A model generated the notes under the pieces. It was given only the letters and a program-made list of their open reading frames with translations. It was not told the DNA's origin and did not search any database. A DNA stretch of 64,000 nucleotides from Nitrospirota bacterium (GTDB taxonomy: Bacteria > Nitrospirota > Nitrospiria > Nitrospirales > Nitrospiraceae), in assembly GCA_018971525.1 (NCBI GenBank), contig JAGXAR010000007.1, forward strand, positions 1 through 64,000, written 5' to 3'. Below are positions 16,928-26,647 of this stretch, piece by piece (position 1 is the stretch's first letter; every line of letters starts with the position of its first letter). The translations under genes and the position numbers were made by a program.

Positions 16928-17224
16928 CTATCGGCTTTGTGGGCTCTGGAAGGGTTTGCGGTCGTTGTCATCGCGCGCACAACTCTGCTCGGCTATGAGG
17001 CGCTGGCCGAGACTGGCATCCTTCGGAATTCTGGTCATGCAGGCCTGGAGGGTGTCCTCTACCGCGCCTGCGGCGGCCGAACTTTGTGCAACGGCGGCAG
17101 CTGGCGGAGCCGGTTTATGTGCCACGCCATCGGCTGCTTCTGCAGAAAATGGCAGGGTTGCTGATATAATAAACAGGCCTAGGCCGATGATGAGGTTGTA
17201 CGGTGCAAGAGATGGGCAGTTCAT
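16928..17224 (-). CDS. Small secreted protein of unknown function
   Basis: The 98-residue product starts at ATG 17224 after AGAGGAGAACACCATC. It has a signal peptide (about residues 1-30, ending AEA), an Ala/Pro-rich linker, and a C-terminal segment with two cysteines (QACMTRIP...AEQSCAR) that could form a disulfide. No family was recognised. It lies upstream of the desaturase on the same strand. Confidence 0.65.
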   Translation of the reverse strand: MNCPSLAPYNLIIGLGLFIISATLPFSAEAADGVAHKPAPPAAAVAQSSAAAGAVEDTLQACMTRIPKDASLGQRLIAEQSCARDDNDRKPFQSPQSR

Positions 17225-17750
17225 GATGGTGTTCTCCTCTGGTGAGAGTGGTGGACCGCGGACTCGTTATGGGGGCACATGATCGAGGGCGACAGAGACT
17301 GGTGATGGTTCAGCGATCTCTCCGGGGAGACCTGAGCGCTGCATAGGGCGGAAACTAGAGCATCGATCGCGCAGAATCTAGAGGGAGGGAGTGAAGGCGC
17401 GAGGGATAGGGTAGTGACCGGACTTCATCTAGCGTTACCATAGCAAAGTCTCGCTAGGATAGCGAACGCGTCAGTCTGTCATGGCATGCGGGACTCATGT
17501 CATGATGGAGGTTGATTTTCCATTCGAGCCCTGAGCCCCGCTCTTTTCAAGAGAGTTGACGCCAGAGGGGGCATGCTGTAAGCTGATGGCTACATCGTCG
17601 TCGCAGTAGTCCGGCGGCACGGCTGTATACACCATAACGGACTTCGCGATCGCATCGCGACCAGGTCCTGTCGGAGTTGATGCCTTCCGGTTTCTCTCCC
17701 CTCGGTTCTCTGATCCCGTCTTAATGCGATCACACTGAAAGGATAGTGCA
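17225..17750. other. Divergent intergenic region upstream of the helicase gene
   Basis: About 525 bases separate a leftward secreted-protein gene from the rightward helicase gene. I saw no supported gene. It includes a possible promoter at 17556-17584 and a roughly 165-base leader before the helicase start, which would fit post-transcriptional cold control. Confidence 0.4.
17556..17584 (+). promoter_or_regulatory. Possible sigma-70-type promoter for the helicase gene
   Basis: TTGACG (17556-17561) and TAAGCT (17579-17584) are 17 bases apart. The -10 match is poor, so this is only a candidate. Confidence 0.25.
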
Positions 17751-19004
17751 TTGCATACCTCTGTTCACACGAGTTTTCATACCCTTGGTCTGTCTGAACC
17801 GCTCTTGCGCGATTTGACGGCAGCGGGCTTGCTGGTACCCACTCCCATTCAAGCTCAGGCCATTCCACCCGCCCTTGAGGGCCGGGACGTAATTGGCTGT
17901 GCGCAAACCGGCACCGGGAAGACGGCCGCGTTTGTCGTCCCCATGATCGAACGGCTCGCCGTTCTGCCAAAAGGTCAGCCGCAAGCATTGATTCTCGCAC
18001 CGACGCGGGAATTGGCATTGCAGATTTGTACTTCAATCGAAAAGCTTGGTCGAAGCCATCGCATCTCTGCCACGGTTGTCGTCGGCGGGAGCGATATGCA
18101 GGCGCAGATCAGAGGATTGCGCCAACGGCCTGATATCATCGTTGCCACACCGGGGCGTCTGCTGGACCATATGTGGAACGGGACGATCAATTTGGCCCCG
18201 ATCAAGATCCTGGTGCTCGATGAAGCCGACCGCATGCTCGATATGGGATTTGCTCCACAAATCAATCAGATTCTCGATGCGTTGCCGTTGGAGCGACAGA
18301 CGTTGCTTTTTTCCGCCACGCTCCCGACCGATGTCACCCGTCTGGTCCAAGCGAGCCTAAATCAGGCAGTTCGTGTGATGGTGACGCCTCCCTCAACGAC
18401 GGCCGAAGGTGTGACCCAGGCATTGCATCATACGACCCAGCAAGAGAAGACGAATCTCTTGGTGTCATTGCTGGGGGTGGAGCCAGGGACGGTCCTCGTC
18501 TTTGCCAGAACAAAGAGTCGGGTCGATCGACTGGGTCAGACGCTTGAACAGGCCGGTCACCGCGTCGCGGTCATCCACGGAGACCGAAGTCTGCCTCAAC
18601 GCCTCCGTGCTCTCGACGGATTTAAACGAGGGCAGGTCAGAATTCTCGTCGCAACAGATATCGCAGCCCGCGGGATTGACGTGGCGAACATCGGCCATGT
18701 GGTGAATTACGATTTGCCGAACTCCCCGGAGGACTATATCCATCGTATTGGACGGACAGCCCGGATGAAGATGACCGGGCGAGCCACCAGTTTCGTGACC
18801 TCCGAGGATCGTGATCAGCTGCGTGCGATCGAAACGTTGTTGGGGCACTCTGTGCCGTTGGCAGAGGGAAGCCCCCGTGCCGGTGATCGTCCGCATTCGA
18901 GGGGGGGAGCTGAACGTTCCAGAGGTGACCGTCAGCGGTGGGGGCGTCCGGGCGAGGATCGACGTCAGCCTCACCCGAGTCCCGCCGTGTCGGAAGGGGT
19001 CTAA
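17751..19004 (+). CDS. DEAD-box ATP-dependent RNA helicase
   Basis: The 417-residue product has the full set of DEAD-box motifs: Q-motif near PTPIQAQAIP, Walker A AQTGTGKT, PTRELA, LDEADRMLDMGF, SATLP, the helicase C-terminal ARGIDV and HRIGRTAR. The tail (about residues 380-417) is short, basic and disordered, like RhlE-type enzymes. It should unwind RNA duplexes during ribosome assembly or mRNA decay at low temperature. The start is TTG 17751, seven bases after AAAGGATAG; no in-frame ATG precedes the Q-motif. Confidence 0.95.
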   Translation: MHTSVHTSFHTLGLSEPLLRDLTAAGLLVPTPIQAQAIPPALEGRDVIGCAQTGTGKTAAFVVPMIERLAVLPKGQPQALILAPTRELALQICTSIEKLGRSHRISATVVVGGSDMQAQIRGLRQRPDIIVATPGRLLDHMWNGTINLAPIKILVLDEADRMLDMGFAPQINQILDALPLERQTLLFSATLPTDVTRLVQASLNQAVRVMVTPPSTTAEGVTQALHHTTQQEKTNLLVSLLGVEPGTVLVFARTKSRVDRLGQTLEQAGHRVAVIHGDRSLPQRLRALDGFKRGQVRILVATDIAARGIDVANIGHVVNYDLPNSPEDYIHRIGRTARMKMTGRATSFVTSEDRDQLRAIETLLGHSVPLAEGSPRAGDRPHSRGGAERSRGDRQRWGRPGEDRRQPHPSPAVSEGV

Positions 19005-19097
19005 GGCTCCTTAGGACAGAGTTTAACGACTAGGAAGATGTCAGCGCGCTTACCTAGTGACAGGTGAAGATTTGTGAGCGATCAGAGGAGTATCATC

Positions 19098-19436
19098 ATG
19101 GCAAACCCAAAGGCTGAGGGACTGCAAACGGTGAAGAGATGGGTGAGAATTCCGGACGGCACGAAGGTCAGGTTTCGCGAGAACGGCCGCGAAGGGATCA
19201 TCGACGGGCTGACGGAATTGGTCGTCGGCCCGGGCCGCAATCCTGATAGCCGGACGCAGTATCGTATCAACGTCGGAGATCCCGATCGGACACTGGCGAT
19301 TGAGGACGATTTGCTGGTTCTGACGGATGAGGATGGCGTGGTGCTAATGGTGAAGCAGAAGGGCGAGTATCGACGCGTAGTCACCCAACAGCTGCAGGCA
19401 GTGTTTACCCCTGATCGCTTTGTGAAAGCGGCGTAG
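19098..19436 (+). CDS. Small beta-rich protein of unknown function
   Basis: The 112-residue product starts at ATG 19098 after AGAGGAGTATCATC; an upstream start at 19074 lies before that site. The sequence alternates strand-like segments (KVRFRENGREGIIDGLTELV, TQYRINVGDPDRTLAIEDDL, VVLMVKQKGEYRRVV) and resembles a small barrel such as an SH3- or KOW-like fold. No family was recognised. It follows the helicase by 93 bases. Confidence 0.65.
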   Translation: MANPKAEGLQTVKRWVRIPDGTKVRFRENGREGIIDGLTELVVGPGRNPDSRTQYRINVGDPDRTLAIEDDLLVLTDEDGVVLMVKQKGEYRRVVTQQLQAVFTPDRFVKAA

Positions 19437-19479
19437 GACGGGAATGGTGTGATGCGCGGCGGGCGCGCTCACGTCATCC

Positions 19480-19668
19480 CTAGTACAGCGGCTCTTGTGG
19501 GCCCCACTGAAGCCCGGCCAAATCCGGATCCTCTCCCTCCGTGTTGGAGGGGCGAGCGGGCTTCTCGGTCTTGCGTTGCTCTCGACGGGCGTCTTTCTCG
19601 CGCCGCTGAATTTGCTTCGCTTTCTCGCGGTCTCGTTTTGCGATGGTCGTTTTTCCTGCTCGTCCGAT
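19480..19668 (-). CDS. Small basic protein with a likely ATC start
   Basis: This 62-residue frame has no ATG, GTG or TTG at its beginning. An excellent site AAAGGAGG followed by GCACC leads straight to ATC at 19668, then GRAGKTTIAKRDREKAKQIQ, a Lys/Arg/Glu-rich helix, and an acidic C-terminus ending PQEPLY. The residue pattern matches small basic helical proteins I recall from other bacteria with the same MG-(R/K) opening. Initiation at ATC is known for infC-type genes and is rare. The function is unknown; RNA binding is plausible from the charge. Confidence 0.65.
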   Translation of the reverse strand: MGRAGKTTIAKRDREKAKQIQRREKDARREQRKTEKPARPSNTEGEDPDLAGLQWGPQEPLY

Positions 19669-19735
19669 GGTGCCCTCCTTTGCGTGACGACTCGTATGGA
19701 GTCGTCAATCGCCTGCCGTTATGATTCTGTCCTCT

Positions 19736-20023
19736 CTATGATTGCGACGACTCCGTAGCTCCGCGACGTCTCTTGCTGCTTGAGTCAGAAGCATGGTTGG
19801 TGGCCTTGGCTTCCCGTTCAGCCGTTCGGGAGCGGGTGCCCTGGCCGAATCCACGGCTTGCCATGTTCGACACTTGCCTGCGGATGTCTTCCATTGAGGT
19901 CGTCAGACTAGTATCGATGGGATTTGGAAGGCCGAGCACCTCCCATCGGATTTTTGGTTTCCGCGTCGCCCGTGCTCGGTTCTTTCTCGTCTTGTCGGCT
20001 CGCCACCCGGTGGATAGCTTCAT
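19736..20023 (-). CDS. Small basic protein of unknown function
   Basis: The 95-residue product starts at ATG 20023 after AAAAGGAGCACTT. The frame stays open upstream to 20251 but only this start has a ribosome site. It is very basic (GWRADKTRKNRARATRKPKI), has a short conserved-looking WEVLGLPNPIDTSL, and ends in a disordered Ser/Arg/Lys tail. No family was recognised. It may bind nucleic acid. Confidence 0.55.
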   Translation of the reverse strand: MKLSTGWRADKTRKNRARATRKPKIRWEVLGLPNPIDTSLTTSMEDIRRQVSNMASRGFGQGTRSRTAEREAKATNHASDSSSKRRRGATESSQS

Positions 20024-21186
20024 AAGTGCTCCTTTTATAGAACCTGGTATCTCCAACGTAGAAAAACGCTCGATGGAGATGAGGGGTCGGATAGAAATGC
20101 CGAGATCATTCCGTCCACCTTCCTGCCAGGCGTCCAAGCGCAGAAAGTGATGGAACGTACGAGCAACATTTACTGCAGGATCAATCGCGCTGAGACAATC
20201 AAATGAGATTAGAGACTGCGCGAGGGGTAGTGCTAGCCCGTACGAAGGCATAGGGTACCATGTGTCATGGGTAGAGTCAAATAGGGTATTTAGCTACTTA
20301 TATAAATTTTAATGATGGGCGTACTCCTCGGCCTGCGGCGACACAACCATCGTCCTGCAGGAGTTTCTGCGCCGCGTGCCTAATGTCCGGAATGAATTGA
20401 TCGTAAGGAAAGGAAGCCATCGAAACTCAGCGGTCATACTCATCGCGCAACCAACGCTGATCAAGTCATTGGCAATGAGCCGAGGATCATTGAGGAATTT
20501 TCCGGTTAGGCGAATTTGGACATGCCGCCCATGAGTGTTGCGTATGTGCAGCATCCGTGCGGATAGGGTGAGCCAGGCTACACCCGGAGTTCGAGGACTA
20601 CATGGTTGGCCTCCGGCACACCCACCGTGGAAACCAAGGAGGGACTACGAGCGGCCTCGGCCGGGCAGGCGATCATCACCTGGTTTTGGGAGTGGGTTCG
20701 GCGACGTACCTCAGGGCTTGGAGCGGTCGAATATCGAAAATTTTTAGACGTGCTTTCCGGTCTTCTCGCCGAAGCCCGTTCGTCGCGATGAGGAATCGAG
20801 GTCCGTACCATTATGATTTCTGGTCGCGATTGGGCGTGGTTTACGCGAGCGCACTTGTGCGCGGAGGTCCACCGGAGAATCGAGAGGAGGGCTGACGTGA
20901 TGATGCAAGGATTGAGGTCCCACTGATCTTTCCTTGTCGGTGGTGTTGCTGGCGGGGGCCAGGAACGCGATCGAGGAGGCCAAGGGAGTTGAGACAACGT
21001 TGGGAGAGGCAGGCAACCGGACAGCCGGGACCAGTAAGGAGGGGCCGCCGTAAGCTACAGTTTCAGATCGAGTGGACACGGCGGGTGAGTTCTTCCGTGA
21101 ATGCGACAATCAATTGGTGCGATCGAGGAATTATATTTCTGAATGGCGTGTCGTGAGGTACAGTAGAAACATAGTAGGGACGCTCT
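20024..21186. other. Long gene-poor region with possible decayed coding sequence
   Basis: About 1.16 kb has no gene I can support. Bases 20240-20320 are clearly AT-rich. Around 20640-20930 one rightward frame reads GQAIITWFWEWVRRRTSG, then after a stop IMISGRDWAWFTRAHLCAEV and HRRIERRADVMMQGL, which looks more like broken protein than noise but matches nothing I know. The promoter of the first PilZ gene must lie at the right end. Confidence 0.4.
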
Positions 21187-21642
21187 ATGGAACAGACCCC
21201 ATACCGATCCTCTGTCTTGAATAGGTTCCGCCGGCATCCCCGGGTGCGGATCTCCGCTCCATTTGTCTGCGCCCTGTCTCGTTGTCGGCCTCGCCGTTGG
21301 TTGAGCAGGCCTAGTATCGACTTGGGCGTGGTCTACGATCTCTCGATACGAGGCGCCCGAGTCAGCACGGAAGCAGAGATCAGGCCAGGGGATGAAGTCA
21401 CGTTGAGCCTGCGTCTTCCCAAGCAAATCAAGCCTGCCGATATTGCCGTCGCCACCGTGCAGTGGACGAAGGACCAATTCTTCGGCCTGGCTTTCACGGA
21501 ATTGTCTCCCGCTGCACAGAATCGCTTGAAAAAGTACGTGGCCATCGTTTCAACGACTGCCGCGAAGTCTCCTGTTCATTCGTCACCATGTTCACCACAG
21601 CATCCTATTGTTCTTGAAGGGGCGCGCCGGGCTGGATTCTAG
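21187..21642 (+). CDS. PilZ-domain protein (first of two)
   Basis: The 151-residue product has the PilZ cyclic-di-GMP receptor signature: FRRHPRVRISAPF (an RxxxR-type motif, residues 14-26), then YDLSIRGARV (D/N-x-S-x-x-G, about residue 56) and a beta-barrel continuing to FGLAFTELS. The C-terminal 25 residues look disordered. It probably binds c-di-GMP and controls motility, secretion or adhesion. It lies directly upstream of a second PilZ gene. The pilus/secretion ATPase on the other strand is a plausible partner. Confidence 0.9.
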   Translation: MEQTPYRSSVLNRFRRHPRVRISAPFVCALSRCRPRRWLSRPSIDLGVVYDLSIRGARVSTEAEIRPGDEVTLSLRLPKQIKPADIAVATVQWTKDQFFGLAFTELSPAAQNRLKKYVAIVSTTAAKSPVHSSPCSPQHPIVLEGARRAGF

Positions 21643-21713
21643 TGGCAGCTTGGAGGAAATTGTTTGGTGCGGCAGCACGCGTGACGTATCCTTTTAGCCA
21701 GAATTCAGGCGGA

Positions 21714-22091
21714 ATGGAGAATTTCGGGAAAGAGGCTGAGATGACGACCGAGTTGAGGCGGAACCCGCGTCTTCGTGTTCCGGCACCCTTCGCCTGTTCG
21801 TTTGCACGCATCGGCTTGCAGCGGTGGTTGGCTGCTGAACGTGGCGGCTTGGGCGTCGTACTCGATGTGTCGTTGACCGGTGCCAGAGTTATGAGTCCGG
21901 CCTCCATGAACCCGGGAGATCAGCTTGCGATAAGTCTGCGGTTGCCGGATCAGACTGTGACGATGAATGTCGATGCGACAGTGCGATGGGGCAATCGTCA
22001 GACCTTCGGAATAGAATTTACCTCTGTATCTCAACCCGCTGAAACCCGTCTGCGGAAATTTCTCTCCCGTGTTTCATTGCCACAAACATAG
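21714..22091 (+). CDS. PilZ-domain protein (second of two)
   Basis: The product shares its plan with the upstream PilZ protein: RRNPRLRVPAPFACSF, LDVSLTGARV and FGIEFTSVS. The pair arose by duplication. The start is uncertain: ATG 21714 has AGGCGG before it, ATG 21741 has AAAGAGGCTGAG, and a GTG at 21642 overlaps the upstream stop. I list 21714 (125 residues). It should bind c-di-GMP. Confidence 0.88.
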   Translation: MENFGKEAEMTTELRRNPRLRVPAPFACSFARIGLQRWLAAERGGLGVVLDVSLTGARVMSPASMNPGDQLAISLRLPDQTVTMNVDATVRWGNRQTFGIEFTSVSQPAETRLRKFLSRVSLPQT

Positions 22092-22115
22092 GTTCATTCG
22101 GTAAAGAGGCCCATT

Positions 22116-22147
22116 GCCGGTTCCTTTCTCATGGGAGAAGGACCGGC
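22116..22147. terminator. Imperfect hairpin after the PilZ pair
   Basis: GCCGGTTCCTTTCTC (22116-22130) pairs with GAGAAGGACCGGC (22135-22147) with two bulged bases. It lies 24 bases after the second PilZ stop and has no T-run. Confidence 0.4.
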
Positions 22148-22375
22148 GGACTAGTCATGCGCCAGGGTGTTGGTCTTGCCAGGCCGGTCCATCCTTTTCG
22201 ATAGAGAAAGTGAGGAAGGGGGGATGATGAACTTCTGAGCTCGCTTATTGGCCGAGGCCCGCATGGGTGTGGCGGGGGGAGGCCGGGGGCGAGAGAACGT
22301 ATGTCGTGTGAGTTAAGAACGATAGGTGGAGACGTCCCTCGGTGAATTGGCCTGATCCGAGCGCGGTGCGCCTGC

Positions 22376-24691
22376 TTACTTGATGGCCACTGCCTTCACT
22401 TCTTTGAACGTGGTGTGGCCCTGCAGGGCCTTCTGAACTCCATCCTGCATGAGGGTGGTCATGCCGTCTTCAATGGCAGCCTTTACCATATCCTCAGTTC
22501 TCGCCTTCGTCTGAATCAAGCGTTTGATTTTGTCAGATCCCAGCAGCAGCTCGTGGAGGGCGACGCGACCCTTAAAACCAGTGCGATTGCAGGTTTCGCA
22601 GCCTTTCCCGCGGGCCAGGCGGAAGGTGTTGTCCTGCGGGATGCCGAGCTTGTCCCAATGTTCAGGCCCATAGCCCTGGCGGATTTCCTCGTATTCTTCC
22701 GGTGTCGCGACGTACTGCTCCTTACAGTCTTTGCAAATCCGGCGAGTGAGGCGCTGGGCGAGGACTCCCAACATCGCATCGGCAAAGCTAAATGAGTCGC
22801 AGCCCATGTCGAGAAGTCGAGTGACGGTTTCCACCGCGCTGTTTGTGTGAAGTGTGCTCATGACGAGGTGTCCGGTCAATGAGGCTTCGATGCCGATCTC
22901 AGCCGTTTCTTTATCTCGCATTTCACCGACCATGATGACGTCTGGGTCGGCTCGGAGGAATGCGCGCATGGCAGCGGCAAATGTGAAGTTGATCTTCGGC
23001 TGAACTTGAACCTGACGGAGTCCGTACTGTGTGATTTCGACGGGATCCTCTGCCGTCCAAATTTTAATGTCGGGCGTATTAATGAACCCGAGGACTGAGT
23101 GCAACGTCGTGGTTTTTCCTGACCCGGTTGGTCCGACGCAGAGAATGATGCCGTAGGGCTTTGCGGCAATCTCCTTGATCGCGGCGAGATTCCGGTCTGA
23201 AAACCCCATTTTGTCGAGCGGCAAGGGCTCGCTGGCGGCGAGCAGACGCATGACTACGTCTTCGTTAAACCCCGCGGTTGGAATCGTCGCGACGCGCAAC
23301 TCGATTTCTTTGTTTTCCGACAGTTTGAATTTGATCTTGCCGTCCTGGGGTTTGCGCCGTTCCGCAATGTCGAGGCTGGCCATAATCTTCAAACGCGAGA
23401 CGATGGCGCGCCGATAGCTTTGCGGAATCTTCATGTATTCGAAACAGTCTCCGTCGACCCGGAAGCGGACAAGGGTTTCACGCTTTTCGCCATAGGGCTC
23501 GACGTGAATATCGGACGCGCCTTGCCGGTAGGCATCGGCAATGATCTGATTGGCCAGTCGCACGATGGCACTGTCGTTCTCGTCGAGCCCGCCTCCGGTA
23601 TCCTCCGCTGCCGCCTCTTGGGATTCGCTGACGAGTTCGCCGAGAATGTCGGAGACATTTTCATCCAACTTTCGCGTGCCGCCAGTATCTCCCTGTCCTG
23701 TGGCGGAGCCGAGGAACTGGGCGATATCGCGACGGAGGCTGATCGCAAAGCGAATGTTGAGACCGGGGAACGTTCGTTTGATATCCGCCACGCGATCGAG
23801 ATCGCCGGGATCGTCCGTCAAAATTTCGATAGCGGTCCGGTCCCGCTTGAGGGGCATCCAGTGGTTTTTCTTGAGGTAGTCGACGTTCAGGTTTTTCAGC
23901 AGCTCGATATCGACAATCGTTCGTTCGCTGTACTCGATATAGGGGCACTTGTGAAATTGGGCGAGCGACTTGCCGATCTCGAGTTTTGGGACCTTGTACT
24001 TCTCGATCAGGATGCTCTCGAAGTCTGAGACGCCTTTTCTGGACTCGGCAATCGCATTGTCCAATTCCTTCTGGGTAATGCGGCTGTTCGTGACCAGGAG
24101 ATCGAACTTGGTTGGGTTCTTCTTCGAGATCTTGCGGAGATTGAAGAAGGCGATGCCGAGCGCCTTGGCAATCTCCGCGACGGATTCCTCATCTTTTCTG
24201 GTGAAGCGTGCGCCGCTCTTCTTGTTGAGGAGCTGGAAGACGCCCATTAGATACTTGTTGTCCGCCACAATCGGGTAGGTCAGGACCTGTTTCGTCTTAA
24301 ATCCGGTCCGCTTGTCGTAGGACGTGTCGTGGAGGAGTGAGGGATGGACGCCTTGCAGTTCGGCGATGTTATAGGCGTCGGCAATGTTTACAGGGCGGAG
24401 ATACTTTGCGCAGAACCCAGCCAGGCTTTGCTCGGTGATGGGAATGCGGAATTCCTCGATGCTATCGATGTGAGGGACCCTGGAGAAAATCTCTTTCTTG
24501 TCCGAATCGAGCGCGAATATGGTGAGGTCTTCGGCGTCGAAGATGCTGAGAATATCTTTCCGCAGGTCGAGGAGAATATGGTCAAGATCGCTGGCAGCAT
24601 GGATTTGGTCCGTGATGCGCTTGACGTTCTCGGCAAATGCCACTTTCTGCTGAAGTTCCTGAAGGTTTTGGGGGATGGGATTGGCTTGCAT
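22376..24691 (-). CDS. GAF-domain GspE/PilB-type secretion or pilus ATPase
   Basis: This 771-residue protein joins three parts. Residues about 20-185 are a GAF domain (KRITDQIHAASDLDHILLDL... VFQLLNKKSGARFTRKDEE). Residues about 195-330 are a GspE N-terminal/MshEN domain. The ATPase core has ASDIHVEP (392-399), Walker A GPTGSGKT (520-527), the Asp box with DPDVIMVGEMRD (582-593), the His box TGHLVMSTLHTN (606-617) and a zinc motif (C653, C656, C698, C701). It should power assembly of type IV pili or a type II secretion pseudopilus. The N-terminal GAF is an unusual addition and suggests control by a small ligand. No pilin or PilC gene is adjacent. Confidence 0.95.
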   Translation of the reverse strand: MQANPIPQNLQELQQKVAFAENVKRITDQIHAASDLDHILLDLRKDILSIFDAEDLTIFALDSDKKEIFSRVPHIDSIEEFRIPITEQSLAGFCAKYLRPVNIADAYNIAELQGVHPSLLHDTSYDKRTGFKTKQVLTYPIVADNKYLMGVFQLLNKKSGARFTRKDEESVAEIAKALGIAFFNLRKISKKNPTKFDLLVTNSRITQKELDNAIAESRKGVSDFESILIEKYKVPKLEIGKSLAQFHKCPYIEYSERTIVDIELLKNLNVDYLKKNHWMPLKRDRTAIEILTDDPGDLDRVADIKRTFPGLNIRFAISLRRDIAQFLGSATGQGDTGGTRKLDENVSDILGELVSESQEAAAEDTGGGLDENDSAIVRLANQIIADAYRQGASDIHVEPYGEKRETLVRFRVDGDCFEYMKIPQSYRRAIVSRLKIMASLDIAERRKPQDGKIKFKLSENKEIELRVATIPTAGFNEDVVMRLLAASEPLPLDKMGFSDRNLAAIKEIAAKPYGIILCVGPTGSGKTTTLHSVLGFINTPDIKIWTAEDPVEITQYGLRQVQVQPKINFTFAAAMRAFLRADPDVIMVGEMRDKETAEIGIEASLTGHLVMSTLHTNSAVETVTRLLDMGCDSFSFADAMLGVLAQRLTRRICKDCKEQYVATPEEYEEIRQGYGPEHWDKLGIPQDNTFRLARGKGCETCNRTGFKGRVALHELLLGSDKIKRLIQTKARTEDMVKAAIEDGMTTLMQDGVQKALQGHTTFKEVKAVAIK

Positions 24692-24906
24692 TACATGGGC
24701 TCCTGACCATTGACTGCGAAGGTCGTCGCCGGATTCGTTTGCTCAATGAAGATTGAGTGCGACCCACATGAGCATAAGTGCCTTGAGGCAGCGATCGAAG
24801 TTCAGTCTAGCTGATCACGGTTAGAAGGCAAGGAAAAGGCGGTTTCAGACTGGCACGGCTACGGGAGTGACAACATGAATGAAGAGGTTGGCGGGCGGTA
24901 TGGTGT

Positions 24907-26607
24907 TTAACTCGCTTGTGTGCGAGTCAGATGAGCGGAGACTTGAGCGGGAGGCAGCTTGAGTTTCACTCCATCCTTCCGAGTTTTGACCTCCACGACT
25001 CCTTCGGCAAGGCCCTTGTCTCCGACGACGACTTGGAACGGGGCTCCCATCAGGTCTGCATCGTTGAACTTCACGCCCGCTCGTTCGTCCCGATCATCCC
25101 AGAGTACTTCGAGCCCGGCTGCCCGCAGTTCGTCGTAGAGCTGGACGGTGACTTGGGCGGTCTGTGCTGATTGGGTGAGCGGGAGGAGATGCACATGGAA
25201 GGGCGCGATCGGGAAGGGCCAGATAATGCCTTTTTCGTCGTGATTCTGTTCGATCGCCGAAGCCGCAGTGCGTCCGACACCGATGCCGTAGCATCCCATG
25301 ACGGCGAGGCACTCTTTGCCGTGAGGATCCAGGAAGGAGGCCTTCATGATTTCGCTGTATTTCGTGCCGAGCAAAAAGACATGCCCGACCTCGATGCCTT
25401 TCGTAGCTTTCAGAGTCCCATCTCTTCTCGGTGACGGATCTCCTGCGCAGGCATTGCGGAGATCGGCAAACTGCTCGACCTGGAAATCACGATCCCAGTT
25501 GGTATCGACATAGTGCGTACCACTCTGATTGCCGCCGACGACTATGTTGCGCAAGGCTTTGACAGCGTGATCGGCAATAATCCGAACGTTTTTCAGGCCA
25601 ACGGGGCCGGCAAACCCAACCGGTGCGCCGGTGACTTGCTCAACGACGGTGGGAGTCGCGAGTTCAAGCTCAGTCACTCGGAGGAGTCGTTGAATCTTGA
25701 CCTCATTCGCCTCATGGTCTCCCCGTACCAACACGGCGACCGTGTCTTTATCCGTCGAATAGAGGAGCGTCTTGACAAGGTGCGCGGGGGAGACGTCCAG
25801 GAATCTCGTGACTTCTTCGACTGTCCTGCAGCTTGGCGTCTGTACGGTGCGTAGGGGACGCAGGGTCTCGGTGTCCATGTCAGTAGGCGGAAGCACTTCG
25901 GCCTGTTCGACGTTGGCGGCGTAGGTGCCGGTATCGCTGTAGACGATGGTGTTCTCGCCTGTATCGGCGAGCACCATGAACTCGTGAGATGAGCTGCCGC
26001 CGATCAGGCCAGTGTCGGCTTCCACGGCACGGAAGGTCAGGCCGCAGCGCGTGAAGATACGATGGTAGGCATCGTACATCTTCTGATAGCTGAGCCTGGC
26101 GCTCGTTTCGTCCTGGTCAAAGCTGTAGGCGTCCTTCATGATGAACTCGCGTCCCCGCATGAGTCCGAAGCGAGGGCGGATTTCGTCGCGAAATTTTGTT
26201 TGAATCTGATAGAAGTTCAGCGGCATCTGCCGATAGGAACGGACTTCGCGTCTGAAGAGGTCGGTGATCACTTCCTCATGGGTCGGCCCCAAACAGAAGT
26301 CGCGCTCGTGACGATCCTTAAACCGCAGCAATTCTTTGCCGTAGAAGCTCCACCGGCCGGTTTCTTGCCATAATTCTGCGGGGGAGGCAATGGGCATGAG
26401 GAGCTCTTGGGCGCCGGCACGGTTCATCTCCTCACGAATGATCTGCTCGACTTTTCGAATGACCCGGAGCCCGAGTGGGAGATACGTATAGATGCCGGCG
26501 GCCACCTTGCGAATCAGCCCGGCCCGGAGCATGAGCTTATGGCTGACGGTTTCCGCTTCGCCCGGGTCTTCTCGCAACGTGGGGATTAAGACTTGAGAGG
26601 TTCGCAT
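24907..26607 (-). CDS. proS: Prolyl-tRNA synthetase
   Basis: The 566-residue product is the bacterial-type ProRS with an inserted editing domain. Motif 2 is visible in [17 protein letters not shown], followed by [11 protein letters not shown]. Motif 3 is [20 protein letters not shown], and an anticodon-binding domain occupies the last 110 residues (HLLPLTQ... [19 protein letters not shown]). It charges tRNA(Pro) in the cytoplasm. It follows uppS-cdsA-dxr-rseP, a conserved order, but is separated from rseP by a 166-bp MITE-like element. Confidence 0.98.
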   Translation of the reverse strand: MRTSQVLIPTLREDPGEAETVSHKLMLRAGLIRKVAAGIYTYLPLGLRVIRKVEQIIREEMNRAGAQELLMPIASPAELWQETGRWSFYGKELLRFKDRHERDFCLGPTHEEVITDLFRREVRSYRQMPLNFYQIQTKFRDEIRPRFGLMRGREFIMKDAYSFDQDETSARLSYQKMYDAYHRIFTRCGLTFRAVEADTGLIGGSSSHEFMVLADTGENTIVYSDTGTYAANVEQAEVLPPTDMDTETLRPLRTVQTPSCRTVEEVTRFLDVSPAHLVKTLLYSTDKDTVAVLVRGDHEANEVKIQRLLRVTELELATPTVVEQVTGAPVGFAGPVGLKNVRIIADHAVKALRNIVVGGNQSGTHYVDTNWDRDFQVEQFADLRNACAGDPSPRRDGTLKATKGIEVGHVFLLGTKYSEIMKASFLDPHGKECLAVMGCYGIGVGRTAASAIEQNHDEKGIIWPFPIAPFHVHLLPLTQSAQTAQVTVQLYDELRAAGLEVLWDDRDERAGVKFNDADLMGAPFQVVVGDKGLAEGVVEVKTRKDGVKLKLPPAQVSAHLTRTQAS

Positions 26608-26647
26608 GGGCTATGAATGCAGCAATCTAACGGAAGATAGTCTCTTT

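Noticed and set aside
20309-20554. Leftward 81-codon frame in the gene-poor region
   Set aside because: It has no ribosome site and no recognisable pattern.
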